Of a stretch of 15,325 bases of DNA, positions 1 to 6,989 are shown in pieces. Every line of letters starts with the position of its first letter. Within the stretch, counting starts at the first letter, position 1. Origin of the DNA: Vicinamibacteria bacterium (GTDB lineage: Bacteria; Acidobacteriota; Vicinamibacteria; Vicinamibacterales; 2-12-FULL-66-21); contig JAICSD010000049.1 in assembly GCA_025937075.1 (NCBI GenBank), forward strand, positions 1 through 15,325, written 5' to 3'. The notes under the pieces were generated by a model. It worked only from the letters and a program-made list of their open reading frames with translations. It ran no database searches and was not told the origin of the DNA. The position numbers and the translations under genes were made by a program.

Positions 1-2
1 CG

Positions 3-596
3 CATCGTTCGCGCTTTTTCAATCGACCCCTGGTGGATGGCAGCCGACAGGCGGAGGCATTCGACCTCGCGGGCGTCGGCCGCGACTACATCATGGATGC
101 GCTGGCGGCCAACCTCACGCTACCGGTTGCGACCGACCCGCATCTGATCCGGTTTTCTCACGAGAGCGCGTGGCGAGGCGAGACGCACCGGATCTGCGAT
201 CGTCCGGCATCGTTCGAGCGACTGCTCGAAGAGCTTCGGGTGGCGGGCGCCGAACAGGTGATCGTCGTGGCTGCCGCTCCTTCAGCCGCCCGCGTCCACG
301 AGCTGTCGTCCGGGCGCGGCGATCCCCGCGGCCGCGCAGGGGAACAGCTTGCCGCCTTCGAAGTGGCGGGCCTTCGGGATGCGCTCGAAGGGGCGGACGG
401 CCGCTTTGCCGGGCTGTTCGTGATTCGTCCGGCGCACAATCCCCTCGGCCCGCTCGACGTCGGCGGCGTCTACGACGAACGGTCCGATCGCACCTACGGC
501 CTGTCCGAGCTCCTCGATCGCGGCTACGAGGACGCGTTCCGTCAATTCATCGAGCCCGTCGTGGCGGCGAGCGGAGAGCGGATTGCGACCGTGTAG
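3..596 (+). CDS. Conserved hypothetical protein, C-terminal part (5' end outside window)
   Basis: The reading frame is open from the window edge to a TAG at 594-596, so this is the last ~197 residues of a longer protein. A GTG at 33 exists, but the residues before it (HRSRFFNRPL) read as coding, so it is unlikely to be the true start. The protein is soluble with no membrane segment. It has a beta-strand-like stretch EQVIVVAAAPSA near residue 85, a second strand FAGLFVIRPAHNPLGPLD near residue 145, then GGVYDERSDR and a helical tail (LLDRGYEDAFRQFIEPVVA). The GGVYD element faintly recalls the catalytic DGG/A-[VI]-Y-D segment of patatin-like lipases, but GXSXG would lie outside the window, so I do not assign a function. 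It is followed directly by a hairpin repeat at 599-618. Confidence 0.6.
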   Translation, partial: HRSRFFNRPLVDGSRQAEAFDLAGVGRDYIMDALAANLTLPVATDPHLIRFSHESAWRGETHRICDRPASFERLLEELRVAGAEQVIVVAAAPSAARVHELSSGRGDPRGRAGEQLAAFEVAGLRDALEGADGRFAGLFVIRPAHNPLGPLDVGGVYDERSDRTYGLSELLDRGYEDAFRQFIEPVVAASGERIATV

Positions 597-598
597 AT

Positions 599-618
599 CG
601 CGGCCCTGAAAGGCCGCG
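599..618 (+). repeat. CTGAAA-loop hairpin (family member a)
   Basis: The arms CGCGGCC (599-605) and GGCCGCG (612-618) pair perfectly around the loop CTGAAA. The element starts two bases after the stop codon of the upstream gene (TAG-AT-CGCGG). There is no U-tract, so it is not a standard intrinsic terminator. An 11-base direct repeat GTGTAGATCGC occurs at 591-601, where it includes the stop codon, and again at 626-636. Related hairpins lie near 1891-1911, 6991-7010 and 12791-12810. Confidence 0.75.
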
Positions 619-697
619 CCAGGAGGTGTAGATCGCCGTGCCGCCGTCTCTCCCGGACCAACCGTGATTTGGAGTCCAGGGACAGCGCGATCCGCCA

Positions 698-703
698 CAT
701 AAT
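698..703 (+). promoter_or_regulatory. Possible -10 box of the trans-sulfuration gene (leaderless candidate)
   Basis: CATAAT lies six bases before the ATG at 710, so transcription would begin at or very near that ATG. No Shine-Dalgarno sequence precedes the ATG. No -35 box at good spacing is visible (TTGGAG at 669-674 is too far, with a 23-base gap). Weak evidence. Confidence 0.3.
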
Positions 704-709
704 CAGCTC

Positions 710-1867
710 ATGCGAGCTGCAACGGAAATCATCCACCGGCCGGAAGTCGATCGGGGCGTCGATCCGCTGACCACCCCGATCTACGAGACCACCACGTTCG
801 TCTTCCAGGACGCTGACGAGGTCAAGGCGTACAACGAAGGACGATCGTCAAAATTCCTGTACTCGCGGTATGGCAATCCAACGGTGCTCGCGGTGGAGCG
901 GACGCTCGCCGCGCTCGAAGGGGCGGACACGGGGCTGCTGTTTTCGAGCGGTATGGCGGCCTCGTCCACCGCGTTGTTGGGCCTCCTGAAGTCCGGGGAC
1001 GAGATCGTGTGCAGCGCCGCGATCTATGGCGGCACGCTGCACCTGCTCGCCGATCTGCTGTCGGGATACGGCATCCTTCCACGGTTCGTGGAGCTCGAGG
1101 ATCTCCGCAGTCCAGATCGCGTGCTGAGCGATCGGACAAAGGTGCTGTGGTTCGAGTCGCCGATCAACCCGACGCTCCGCTGCGTCGACGTGGCGGCCGT
1201 CGCGGCGGCCTGCCGAAGACGCAATGTGACCTCGATCATCGACAACACCTTTGCGAGTCCGATCAACCAGCGTCCGATCGGGTTGGGCGTCGACATCGTG
1301 ATGCACAGCGTGACGAAGTATCTCAACGGACACAGCGATGTGACTGCGGGCGTCCTGTGTGGTCCGACGTCGCTCATCTCGAAAGTGGAGAAGGCCAGAC
1401 GCATGCTCGGCGCCGTGCTCGACCCCCATGCGGCATATGCCATTGGACGCGGGCTCAAGACGCTCGAGGTTCGCGTCGAGCGCCACAATGCGAACGCCCT
1501 GGCCGTCGCGCGATGGCTCGAAAAGGACACGCGCATCGAACGCGTGTATTACCCGGGCCTCGAGTCACACCCGGACCACGCGCTCGCGAAGCAGCAGATG
1601 CGCGGCTTCGGCGGGATGGTCTGCGTCGACCTGGGAGGCGGGCAGCCGCGCGCGGAGCGGTTCTTCGATCGCCTCGAGGTAATCAGGCGCGCCGCGAGCC
1701 TCGGCGGTGTGGAGAGCCTTTGCAGCCTCCCCGTGCTGACGTCGCAGTGGGGGCACACGGACGAGCAGCTTGCGAAGGCGGGCATTACACGCAGCATGGC
1801 GCGGCTGTCCATCGGCCTCGAGGATCCGCAGGATCTCATCGACGATCTGGACCAGGCGCTCGGGTAA
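710..1867 (+). CDS. PLP-dependent trans-sulfuration enzyme (cystathionine gamma-synthase / gamma-lyase family)
   Basis: This 385-residue cytoplasmic enzyme belongs to the Cys/Met-metabolism PLP family, whose members make or break cystathionine and related thioethers; family length is ~380-400. Visible landmarks are TTPIYETTTF (21-30), the YSRYGNPT segment with Tyr51 and Arg53 that binds PLP phosphate across the dimer, SSGMAA before the ring-stacking region, the DNTFASP strand, and the Schiff-base lysine Lys203 in HSVTKYLNGHSD. The C-terminal domain contains the SLGGVESL motif and ends with RLSIGLEDPQDLIDDL. Sequence alone does not separate cystathionine gamma-synthase, cystathionine gamma-lyase, O-acetylhomoserine sulfhydrylase and methionine gamma-lyase. 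It stands alone between two hairpin repeats. The ATG at 710 fits the family N-terminus but has no Shine-Dalgarno sequence. Confidence 0.92.
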   Translation: MRAATEIIHRPEVDRGVDPLTTPIYETTTFVFQDADEVKAYNEGRSSKFLYSRYGNPTVLAVERTLAALEGADTGLLFSSGMAASSTALLGLLKSGDEIVCSAAIYGGTLHLLADLLSGYGILPRFVELEDLRSPDRVLSDRTKVLWFESPINPTLRCVDVAAVAAACRRRNVTSIIDNTFASPINQRPIGLGVDIVMHSVTKYLNGHSDVTAGVLCGPTSLISKVEKARRMLGAVLDPHAAYAIGRGLKTLEVRVERHNANALAVARWLEKDTRIERVYYPGLESHPDHALAKQQMRGFGGMVCVDLGGGQPRAERFFDRLEVIRRAASLGGVESLCSLPVLTSQWGHTDEQLAKAGITRSMARLSIGLEDPQDLIDDLDQALG

Positions 1868-1890
1868 TTGCCTTCGCGCTACGATCGTGG

Positions 1891-1911
1891 GGCGGTCCTT
1901 TCAGGGCCGCC
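1891..1911 (-). repeat. CTGAAA-loop hairpin (family member b, opposite orientation)
   Basis: The arms GGCGGTCC (1891-1898) and GGGCCGCC (1904-1911) pair with one T-G wobble. Read on the minus strand, the stem and loop are GGCGGCCCTGAAAGG, sharing GCGGCCCTGAAAGG with the hairpin at 599-618. It lies 23 bases after the stop of the trans-sulfuration gene and 22 bases before the next start. There is no U-tract on either side. Confidence 0.7.
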
Positions 1912-1933
1912 ACCTCTGATCCACAATTGATTT

Positions 1934-2812
1934 GTGCCCCCCGTCGCGCTCACGATCGCCGCGCTGATCTCGGTCTCAATCGCGGCGCCCTCTGTCGCGC
2001 GCATCCCCTTCACGTGGACGCCCGGGCAGATTGAAATCGCCGTCCGCGTCAATGATGCACGGGCGACATTTCTGCTCGACAGCGCGTCCGAATTCTCCGT
2101 CGTCAGCAGCCGGCTCGCGGCACAGCTTCACCTCCCGCTGGAGCCCTCGCACGGCCGCGATTTCGCGGACGATGTGAGCCTGGCGATTGGGGGGATCAGC
2201 CTCGAACACCAGCGGGTGATGGTGATGCCGTTCGACGGTTATTACGCGCGCGGGCGCAACATCGACGGACTCATCGGGTACGATCTGTTCGCCCGGCTCG
2301 TGGTGGCGATTGATTTCACCGAACGTCGCTTGACCGTGTCCGAGCCATCTTCGTTCAAGCGCTCCGCTGATACGATCGCAGTACCGATTGAATTCGTGGG
2401 CCGCCTCGCAACCGTGCACTCGAAGATCGGGCTGACCGACGGGCGCTCGCTCGACGCGCGTCTCGTGATCGACACGGGCGCGTCGCAAGGCGTGATCCTG
2501 CGATATCCGTTTGCGGAGACGAACGGCCTGCTCGATTCCCCGTCTGTAGCTTCCGTCTCGGGGCGGAAGCCACAGGAGGCGAGCAGCCTCGCGAGCGGAA
2601 CCCTCTCGCTCCTTGATGTGCCCGTACGAGATGTTTCGATTGGCGGTTGGACATTCGATCATCCGCGCGTCCAGGCCCACAAAGAGCCCAGCGGATCGGG
2701 CGCGTTCACGAGCACGGATGGATTGATCGGCAATACGCTGCTGCAGCGGTTCGTGCTCGTCGTCGACTATCCGCGCCGGCGGCTGCTGCTGAAGCCGCTC
2801 CGGCACAAGTAG
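1934..2812 (+). CDS. Secreted two-lobed pepsin/retropepsin-like aspartic protease family protein
   Basis: The 292-residue product begins with a hydrophobic N-terminus (about residues 4-19, then APSVAR), read as a signal peptide, so it probably works in the periplasm. Two similar halves are visible. The first has FLLDSASEFSVVSSRL (Asp49) and then DGLIGYDLFARLVVAIDFTERRLTV. The second has LVIDTGASQGVIL (Asp180, canonical DTGA) and then DGLIGNTLLQRFVLVVDYPRRRLLL. Each half thus carries an aspartic-protease active-site loop plus the DGLIG hydrophobic segment of this family, as in a gene-duplicated pepsin fold. The first loop reads Asp-Ser-Ala rather than Asp-Ser/Thr-Gly, so activity is uncertain. 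The GTG at 1934 is the only sensible start before the signal peptide. The stop overlaps the AGGAGG of mqnA, which suggests co-transcription; no functional link to menaquinone is evident. Confidence 0.82.
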   Translation: MPPVALTIAALISVSIAAPSVARIPFTWTPGQIEIAVRVNDARATFLLDSASEFSVVSSRLAAQLHLPLEPSHGRDFADDVSLAIGGISLEHQRVMVMPFDGYYARGRNIDGLIGYDLFARLVVAIDFTERRLTVSEPSSFKRSADTIAVPIEFVGRLATVHSKIGLTDGRSLDARLVIDTGASQGVILRYPFAETNGLLDSPSVASVSGRKPQEASSLASGTLSLLDVPVRDVSIGGWTFDHPRVQAHKEPSGSGAFTSTDGLIGNTLLQRFVLVVDYPRRRLLLKPLRHK

Positions 2813-2816
2813 GAGG
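2811..2816 (+). promoter_or_regulatory. Perfect Shine-Dalgarno AGGAGG of mqnA
   Basis: AGGAGG overlaps the TAG stop (2810-2812) of the protease gene and is followed six bases later by ATC at 2823. The first standard start codon in frame (GTG 2868) is 51 bases away, far outside ribosome-binding distance. This site therefore points to initiation at 2823, or at GTC 2820. Confidence 0.75.
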
Positions 2817-2822
2817 CCCGTC

Positions 2823-3638
2823 ATCGTTCGACTTGGCGCAGTTGGCTACCTCAACGCGCGGCCGCTCGTGCACACGCTCGATCGGCGCGATCGATTCGAT
2901 CTCAGATTCGACGTGCCGTCCACCTGCGCGGCCCTGCTCCATGCGGGCGAGATCGACGTCGGGATGATCCCTTCGATCGAATACCTGCGCGGCAGCGCGC
3001 CCTACCAGATCGTTCCCGATCTGGGAATCGTCTCCGACGGCGCGGTCGCATCCGTAGCGGTGTTTTCGCGCGTCGAGATCCAGCGCATCCGCCGCATCGG
3101 TCTGGACACGAGCTCACGGACGTCCGAAGGCCTCACGCGCGTGCTGTGCCGCGAGGCGTGGCACATCGAACCGGTGTTCGAGCCGATGCCGCCGGAGAGA
3201 GCCTCGCGTGTGGACGGATGCGATGCCGCGCTCGTCATTGGGGATCCGGCGCTGTTTCTCGATCACGAACGCGCAGGCTTCCTGAAGATCGATCTCGGTC
3301 TGGAATGGAAGCGATTGACGGGGCTTCCGTTCGTCTGGGCGTTCTGGGCCGGGCGCGCGGGGGCCGTTGATCCGGACCACGTCGACGCGCTGCAGGCAGC
3401 ACGCGATGCCGGCGTCGCCGACAGCGACGCCATCGCAGACGCATACTGCGGTCCGGAGCGCTCCGCGCTGTGCCGGCGTTACTTGAGGGAGAATATCAAG
3501 TATCGTCTCGGGTCCCGTGAGATTGCGGGCGTCGAGCAATACTTCGCGCTCGCTGCGGGTCACGGGATCGTCCCGAAAGCGGAACGCGTCGCTGTCTACG
3601 CCAGCGATCCGCCGAAGGTGTTGCGCGGACGCGATTGA
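2823..3638 (+). CDS. mqnA: Chorismate dehydratase MqnA (menaquinone, futalosine route), probable ATC start
   Basis: MqnA dehydrates chorismate to 3-enolpyruvylbenzoate, the first step of futalosine-type menaquinone synthesis; it is a periplasmic-binding-protein-fold enzyme acting in the cytoplasm. Read from 2823, the N-terminus is (M)VRLGAVGYLNARPLVHTL, the textbook MqnA opening, followed by EIDVGMIPSIEYLR, the GLDTSSRTSEGL segment, DAALVIGDPAL and WKRLTGLPFVWAFWAGR, all family landmarks. Length from 2823 is 271 residues, normal for the family. Between the in-frame TGA at 2790 and GTG 2868 there is no ATG, GTG, TTG or CTG. Starting at GTG 2868 would delete the conserved GYLN substrate-pocket segment. 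An ATC start is therefore preferred; a base error is the alternative. The stop overlaps a TTG start of mqnC (TTGA). Confidence 0.9.
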   Translation: MVRLGAVGYLNARPLVHTLDRRDRFDLRFDVPSTCAALLHAGEIDVGMIPSIEYLRGSAPYQIVPDLGIVSDGAVASVAVFSRVEIQRIRRIGLDTSSRTSEGLTRVLCREAWHIEPVFEPMPPERASRVDGCDAALVIGDPALFLDHERAGFLKIDLGLEWKRLTGLPFVWAFWAGRAGAVDPDHVDALQAARDAGVADSDAIADAYCGPERSALCRRYLRENIKYRLGSREIAGVEQYFALAAGHGIVPKAERVAVYASDPPKVLRGRD

Positions 3639-3652
3639 CTTCAGACGTGCAC

Positions 3653-4861
3653 ATGGCGCTGGATCGAATCGAAGTCACCGTACGGCAGGGCGGCCGCATC
3701 ACGGCGGACGAAGCCCTGGAGCTGTATCAGCACGCGCCGCTGGCGCTGCTCGGGACGCTCGCAGATGGTGTCCGCGCTCGAAAACACCCTGACGGCATCG
3801 TCACGTACATCATCGACCGGAACGTCAACTACACGAACGTCTGCGTCGCGCGCTGCAACTTCTGCGCGTTCTACCGGCCGGTGGGCTCGGGCGAGGGCTA
3901 CGTTCTCGGCTTCGAGGAGATCTTCAGAAAGATCGACGAGACGATCGCGCTGGGCGGCGTCCAGCTTCTCCTGCAGGGCGGCCACAACCCCGACCTCCCG
4001 ATCGAGTGGTACGAGGATCTGTTCCGGGCGGTGAAGTCGCGCTACCCGCAGTTCAAGCTCCACGCGCTCTCGCCGCCGGAAGTGATTCACATCAGCCGCC
4101 TGTCGCAGCTTCCCGTCCCCGCCGTGATCGATCGCCTCGTTGCGGCGGGCCTCGACAGCGTTCCGGGCGGCGGCGCGGAGATCCTCGTCGACCGCGTCCG
4201 GAAGCTGCTGAACTGCTACGGGAAGGCGTCGGCCTCGGAGTGGCTCGACGTCATGCGCCACGCGCATCGCGCCGGCCTGCGGACGACGGCGACGATGATG
4301 TATGGGCACATCGAGCGTGTCGACGAACGAATCGAGCACATGATCAGGCTGCGCGAGCTGCAGGACGAGACGGGCGGGTTTACGGCCTTCATCACCTGGA
4401 GCTATCAGCCCGAGCACACCGAGCTTGGCGGCCACGAGGCGACAGGGCTCGAATACCTGCGCATGCTCGCGCTCTCCCGCATCGTCCTCGACAACTTTCC
4501 AAGCCTGCAGGCCTCGTGGGTGACGCAGGGCGGAAAGGTCGGCCAGTTGAGCCTCGCCTTCGGCGCGAACGACATGGGCAGCGTGATGATCGAGGAGAAC
4601 GTCGTCCGCGCCGCCGGCGCCAGCTACTGCATGGATGAAGTCGAGATCGTCCGGAACATCGAAGACGCCGGGTTCGTGCCGAAGCGCCGCAACATGCACT
4701 ACGACATCCTGGGCGATCCGTACTTCCGCGTGCAGAACGTACCGCGTGTCCTCGAACTCGCCGTCGCGCGCGCCGAGGGGGATACGAGCCGTTCACCGGA
4801 GATCAACCGCTACGCTGCGCGGAGCGCCGCCGAAAAGAAAGCGCGGCTCAGCGGCCATTGA
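3653..4861 (+). CDS. mqnC: Dehypoxanthine futalosine cyclase MqnC (radical SAM)
   Basis: MqnC cyclises dehypoxanthine futalosine to the spiro compound cyclic DHFL, using a 4Fe-4S cluster and S-adenosylmethionine. The cluster ligands are seen in CVARCNFCAFYR (Cys64, Cys68, Cys71, spacing C-x3-C-x2-C). Other family marks are LLQGGHNPDLPIEWYEDLF, KLHALSPPEV, DSVPGGGAEIL, TTATMMYGHIE, and the C-terminal WVTQGGKVGQL, LAFGANDMGSVMIEENVV and FVPKRRNMHYDIL. ATG 3653 gives MALDRIEVTVRQGGRIT, matching the usual N-terminus. A TTG at 3635 overlapping the mqnA stop would add six residues (MTSDVH) and is possible by coupling. The stop TGA at 4859-4861 overlaps the TTG start of the next gene in the same TTGA arrangement. 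Confidence 0.96.
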   Translation: MALDRIEVTVRQGGRITADEALELYQHAPLALLGTLADGVRARKHPDGIVTYIIDRNVNYTNVCVARCNFCAFYRPVGSGEGYVLGFEEIFRKIDETIALGGVQLLLQGGHNPDLPIEWYEDLFRAVKSRYPQFKLHALSPPEVIHISRLSQLPVPAVIDRLVAAGLDSVPGGGAEILVDRVRKLLNCYGKASASEWLDVMRHAHRAGLRTTATMMYGHIERVDERIEHMIRLRELQDETGGFTAFITWSYQPEHTELGGHEATGLEYLRMLALSRIVLDNFPSLQASWVTQGGKVGQLSLAFGANDMGSVMIEENVVRAAGASYCMDEVEIVRNIEDAGFVPKRRNMHYDILGDPYFRVQNVPRVLELAVARAEGDTSRSPEINRYAARSAAEKKARLSGH

Positions 4862-6042
4862 TCCGCTACCGCGCGGCGTGGATCCTTCCGATCAGCCGTC
4901 CGCCGATCCAGGGCGGGGTCGTCACCACCAAAGACGATCGAATTCTTTCCGTTGAGGCGGAGGCCGACGGCTCGATAGAAGATCTGGGGCGCGTCGCGGT
5001 GCTGCCGGGCCTGGTGAACGCGCATACGCATCTCGAGCTGTCGTGGATGCGAGGACGCGTTTCGCGGGCGTGCTCGATGCCGCAATGGGTCGGATCGTTG
5101 ATGGCGCTGAGGCGGACGATGGCGCGCGACCCGCGCGAGCCCATCGTCGATGCCATTGGCGAGGCCCGCGCGACCGGAACGTGCCTGGTCGGCGACATCA
5201 CCAACACCCTCGCTTCGTACGAGCCGCTCGCGGAGAGCGAGATGTACGCCGCGGTGTTTCGCGAGCTGCTCGGGTTCGGTGCGCAGGATACCGACCGGAT
5301 CGTCGACGCCGCGATCGCGGAGATCGCGGATCTCACGCCCCACGAGCGATTGCGTCCGACAATCGTTCCGCATGCGCCGTTCTCCGTGTCGCCGGCTCTC
5401 TTCCAGTCGATCGCGCGCCATGCGAATCACCATCCCATCAGCGTCCATCTCGGCGAGTCGGCGGAGGAAATCCAGTTTCTGCGCGATGGGTGCGGCGCCT
5501 GGCGATCGATCCTGGATTCTGTGGGCGGCTGGAATCCATCCTGGACCGCTCCCGCCTGCGGCGCTGTCGAATATCTGGATCGCCTCGGACTGCTTGGACC
5601 GAATCTGATGGCCGTGCATGGTGTCCAGTTCACCGACGATGACTTGTCGCGGCTTGCCGCGGCCGGAGCCACCGTGGTGACCTGCCCGCGCAGCAACCGT
5701 TGGACCGGTGCAGGGACGCCGCCGATCGATCGGTTCTACGCGTCCGGCGTACGGGTCGCGATTGGCACCGACAGCGTGGCCAGCGTCGACGACCTGAACA
5801 TGTTCTCCGAGCTTGCCGAAGTCCGGCGTCTGGCACCGCACGTGTCTGCCCGCGCGCTGCTTGCCAGCGCCACGCAGCGGGGCGCGCAGGCGCTCGGATT
5901 CGGCTCGGAGTTGGGCACTCTCGAACCGGGGAAGCACGCGCACATGATCGCGGTCGATCTGCCGGCGCACATCACGGATGTGGAAGAATATCTTCTCGGT
6001 GGCGTTCAGCCAGATGGAATCAGATGGCTGAACGCAGAATAG
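4858..6042 (+). CDS. mqnX: Amidohydrolase, probable aminodeoxyfutalosine deaminase (MqnX type)
   Basis: This 394-residue amidohydrolase-superfamily protein probably deaminates aminodeoxyfutalosine to futalosine. Metal and catalytic motifs appear in order: NAHTHLELSW (HxH), PHAPFSVS, SVHLGESAEE, MAVHGVQF and IGTDSVASVDDLNMF (catalytic Asp), then the C-terminal RGAQALGFGSELGTLEPGKHAHMIAVD of the closing beta-sandwich. The superfamily also contains guanine, adenosine, SAH and atrazine-type deaminases. The specific call rests mainly on its place directly after mqnA and mqnC. The TTG at 4858 overlaps the mqnC stop and gives MIRYRAAWILPI, a typical opening, so translational coupling is likely. A deaminase implies a separate futalosine hydrolase (MqnB), which is not in this window. 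Confidence 0.87.
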   Translation: MIRYRAAWILPISRPPIQGGVVTTKDDRILSVEAEADGSIEDLGRVAVLPGLVNAHTHLELSWMRGRVSRACSMPQWVGSLMALRRTMARDPREPIVDAIGEARATGTCLVGDITNTLASYEPLAESEMYAAVFRELLGFGAQDTDRIVDAAIAEIADLTPHERLRPTIVPHAPFSVSPALFQSIARHANHHPISVHLGESAEEIQFLRDGCGAWRSILDSVGGWNPSWTAPACGAVEYLDRLGLLGPNLMAVHGVQFTDDDLSRLAAAGATVVTCPRSNRWTGAGTPPIDRFYASGVRVAIGTDSVASVDDLNMFSELAEVRRLAPHVSARALLASATQRGAQALGFGSELGTLEPGKHAHMIAVDLPAHITDVEEYLLGGVQPDGIRWLNAE

Positions 6043-6048
6043 GTTCGG

Positions 6049-6111
6049 GGTTCACAGGGTTCACGGGGTTCAAAGTCTGAACACTGAACCCAACCCTGAA
6101 CCCTGTGAGCC
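6049..6111 (+). repeat. Nested inverted repeat of GGGTTCA units between mqnX and the prenyltransferase
   Basis: The outer arms are GGTTCACAGGGTTCA (6049-6063) and TGAACCCTGTGAGCC (6097-6111), which match at 14 of 15 positions, the last being a G-T wobble. Inner arms GGGTTCA (6066-6072) and TGAACCC (6085-6091) pair within the loop. The left side is also a tandem series of GGTTC/GGGTTCAC units, and related GAACCCC and ATGAACC pieces continue to about 6127. It could form a strong branched hairpin or cruciform. No U-tract follows. It lies just upstream of the prenyltransferase start. Confidence 0.85.
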
Positions 6112-6122
6112 GCGCGAACCCC

Positions 6123-6989
6123 ATGAACCGACTACGCACTTATCTCTCGTTCGTCCGCTTCAGCCACACCGTGTTCGCGCTGCCATTTGCGCTGACAGGA
6201 GCGCTGCTCGCGCTTCACCGCGCGCCGTTGACGATGGGGGAGGCGGCGAGGCGCGTGGGCTGGATTCTCGTCGCCATGGTGGCGGCGCGCAGTGCGGCCA
6301 TGGGATTCAACCGGCTCGTGGATGCATCCTATGACGCGCTCAACCCGCGCACGGCAATGCGGGAGATTCCGCGTGGGGCGATGAATCGCGTCGAAGCCGC
6401 CATCTTCGTGGGCGTCATGGCCGCCGTCTTCGTCTTCGCCGCGTGGAAGCTGAGTCCGCTCTGCTTCCGGCTCTCGCCGGTGGCCCTCGCGATCGTCTTC
6501 TGGTACTCGATTGCCAAGCGCGTGACGACGTACACGCAGATGTTTCTCGCGCTCGCGATGGCCGTCGCGCCCGTCGGGGGCTGGCTTGCGCTGGCAGGCC
6601 CGATCGACGCAGCCGAGCCCTGGCTGCTTGGCGCTGCTATCGGGACCTGGGTCGGGGGCTTCGACATCCTTTACGCGTGTCAGGATCTGGAGTTCGACCG
6701 CGCGCACGGGTTGCGATCGATTCCGGTGCGCTTCGGCGTTCGTCGTTCGCTCACGATGTCACGCGCGATGCACGTCATCGCCGTCGTCTGCCTTGCGGCA
6801 TTAGCGGCGGTTGCGGAGCTTGGCGGCTTGTATCTGATCGGCGTCGCGCTCGTCGCGGTGCTGCTCGCGTACGAGCAGTCACTCGTCAGCGAGCACGATC
6901 TCTCGCAGGTGAAGCGCGCGTTCGATCTGAACGGCTACGTCGGCATCCTGTATTTCGTGTCTACTGCGGCGGCGATTTATGTCCGGTGA
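6123..6989 (+). CDS. mqnP: UbiA-family prenyltransferase, probable MqnP (menaquinone)
   Basis: This ~288-residue integral membrane protein of the UbiA superfamily probably attaches the polyprenyl chain to the naphthoate ring made by the futalosine route. It is hydrophobic, with about eight or nine predicted helices. Both aspartate-rich prenyl-diphosphate/Mg2+ motifs are visible: NRLVDASYDALNPRTAMREIPRG (NxxxDxxxD) and CQDLEFDRAHGLRSIPVRFG (DxxxD). The start at ATG 6123 gives MNRLRTYLSFVRFSHTVFALPFA, the usual MqnP/UbiA opening. A GTG at 6105 would add MSRANP but lies inside the inverted-repeat arm, so it is less likely. The assignment to menaquinone rather than ubiquinone rests on the mqnA-mqnC-mqnX genes upstream. 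Its 3' end overlaps the ubiX start by 11 bases. Confidence 0.9.
   Translation: MNRLRTYLSFVRFSHTVFALPFALTGALLALHRAPLTMGEAARRVGWILVAMVAARSAAMGFNRLVDASYDALNPRTAMREIPRGAMNRVEAAIFVGVMAAVFVFAAWKLSPLCFRLSPVALAIVFWYSIAKRVTTYTQMFLALAMAVAPVGGWLALAGPIDAAEPWLLGAAIGTWVGGFDILYACQDLEFDRAHGLRSIPVRFGVRRSLTMSRAMHVIAVVCLAALAAVAELGGLYLIGVALVAVLLAYEQSLVSEHDLSQVKRAFDLNGYVGILYFVSTAAAIYVR

Noticed and set aside
599..618. Hairpin as an intrinsic terminator
   Set aside because: No run of T follows the stem; the same holds for the hairpins at 1891, 6049, 11601 and 12791.
1009..2034. 341-codon plus-strand frame crossing the trans-sulfuration gene and the next intergenic gap
   Set aside because: It is Arg-rich with no recognisable domain and conflicts with two well-supported genes.
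2868..2870. GTG 2868 as the mqnA start
   Set aside because: It would remove the conserved VRLGAVGYLNARPL segment and is 51 bases from the only strong ribosome-binding site.
3641..4699. 352-codon open frame on the minus strand opposite mqnC
   Set aside because: It mirrors the codon pattern of a clear radical SAM enzyme in GC-rich DNA and its translation shows no family motif.
4810..5970. 386-codon open frame on the minus strand opposite the amidohydrolase
   Set aside because: The translation is low-complexity Arg/Ala/Asp/His-rich, as expected of a shadow frame, while the plus strand has all amidohydrolase motifs.
6105..6122. GTG 6105 as the prenyltransferase start
   Set aside because: The codon is part of the right arm of the inverted repeat, and ATG 6123 gives the family-typical N-terminus.
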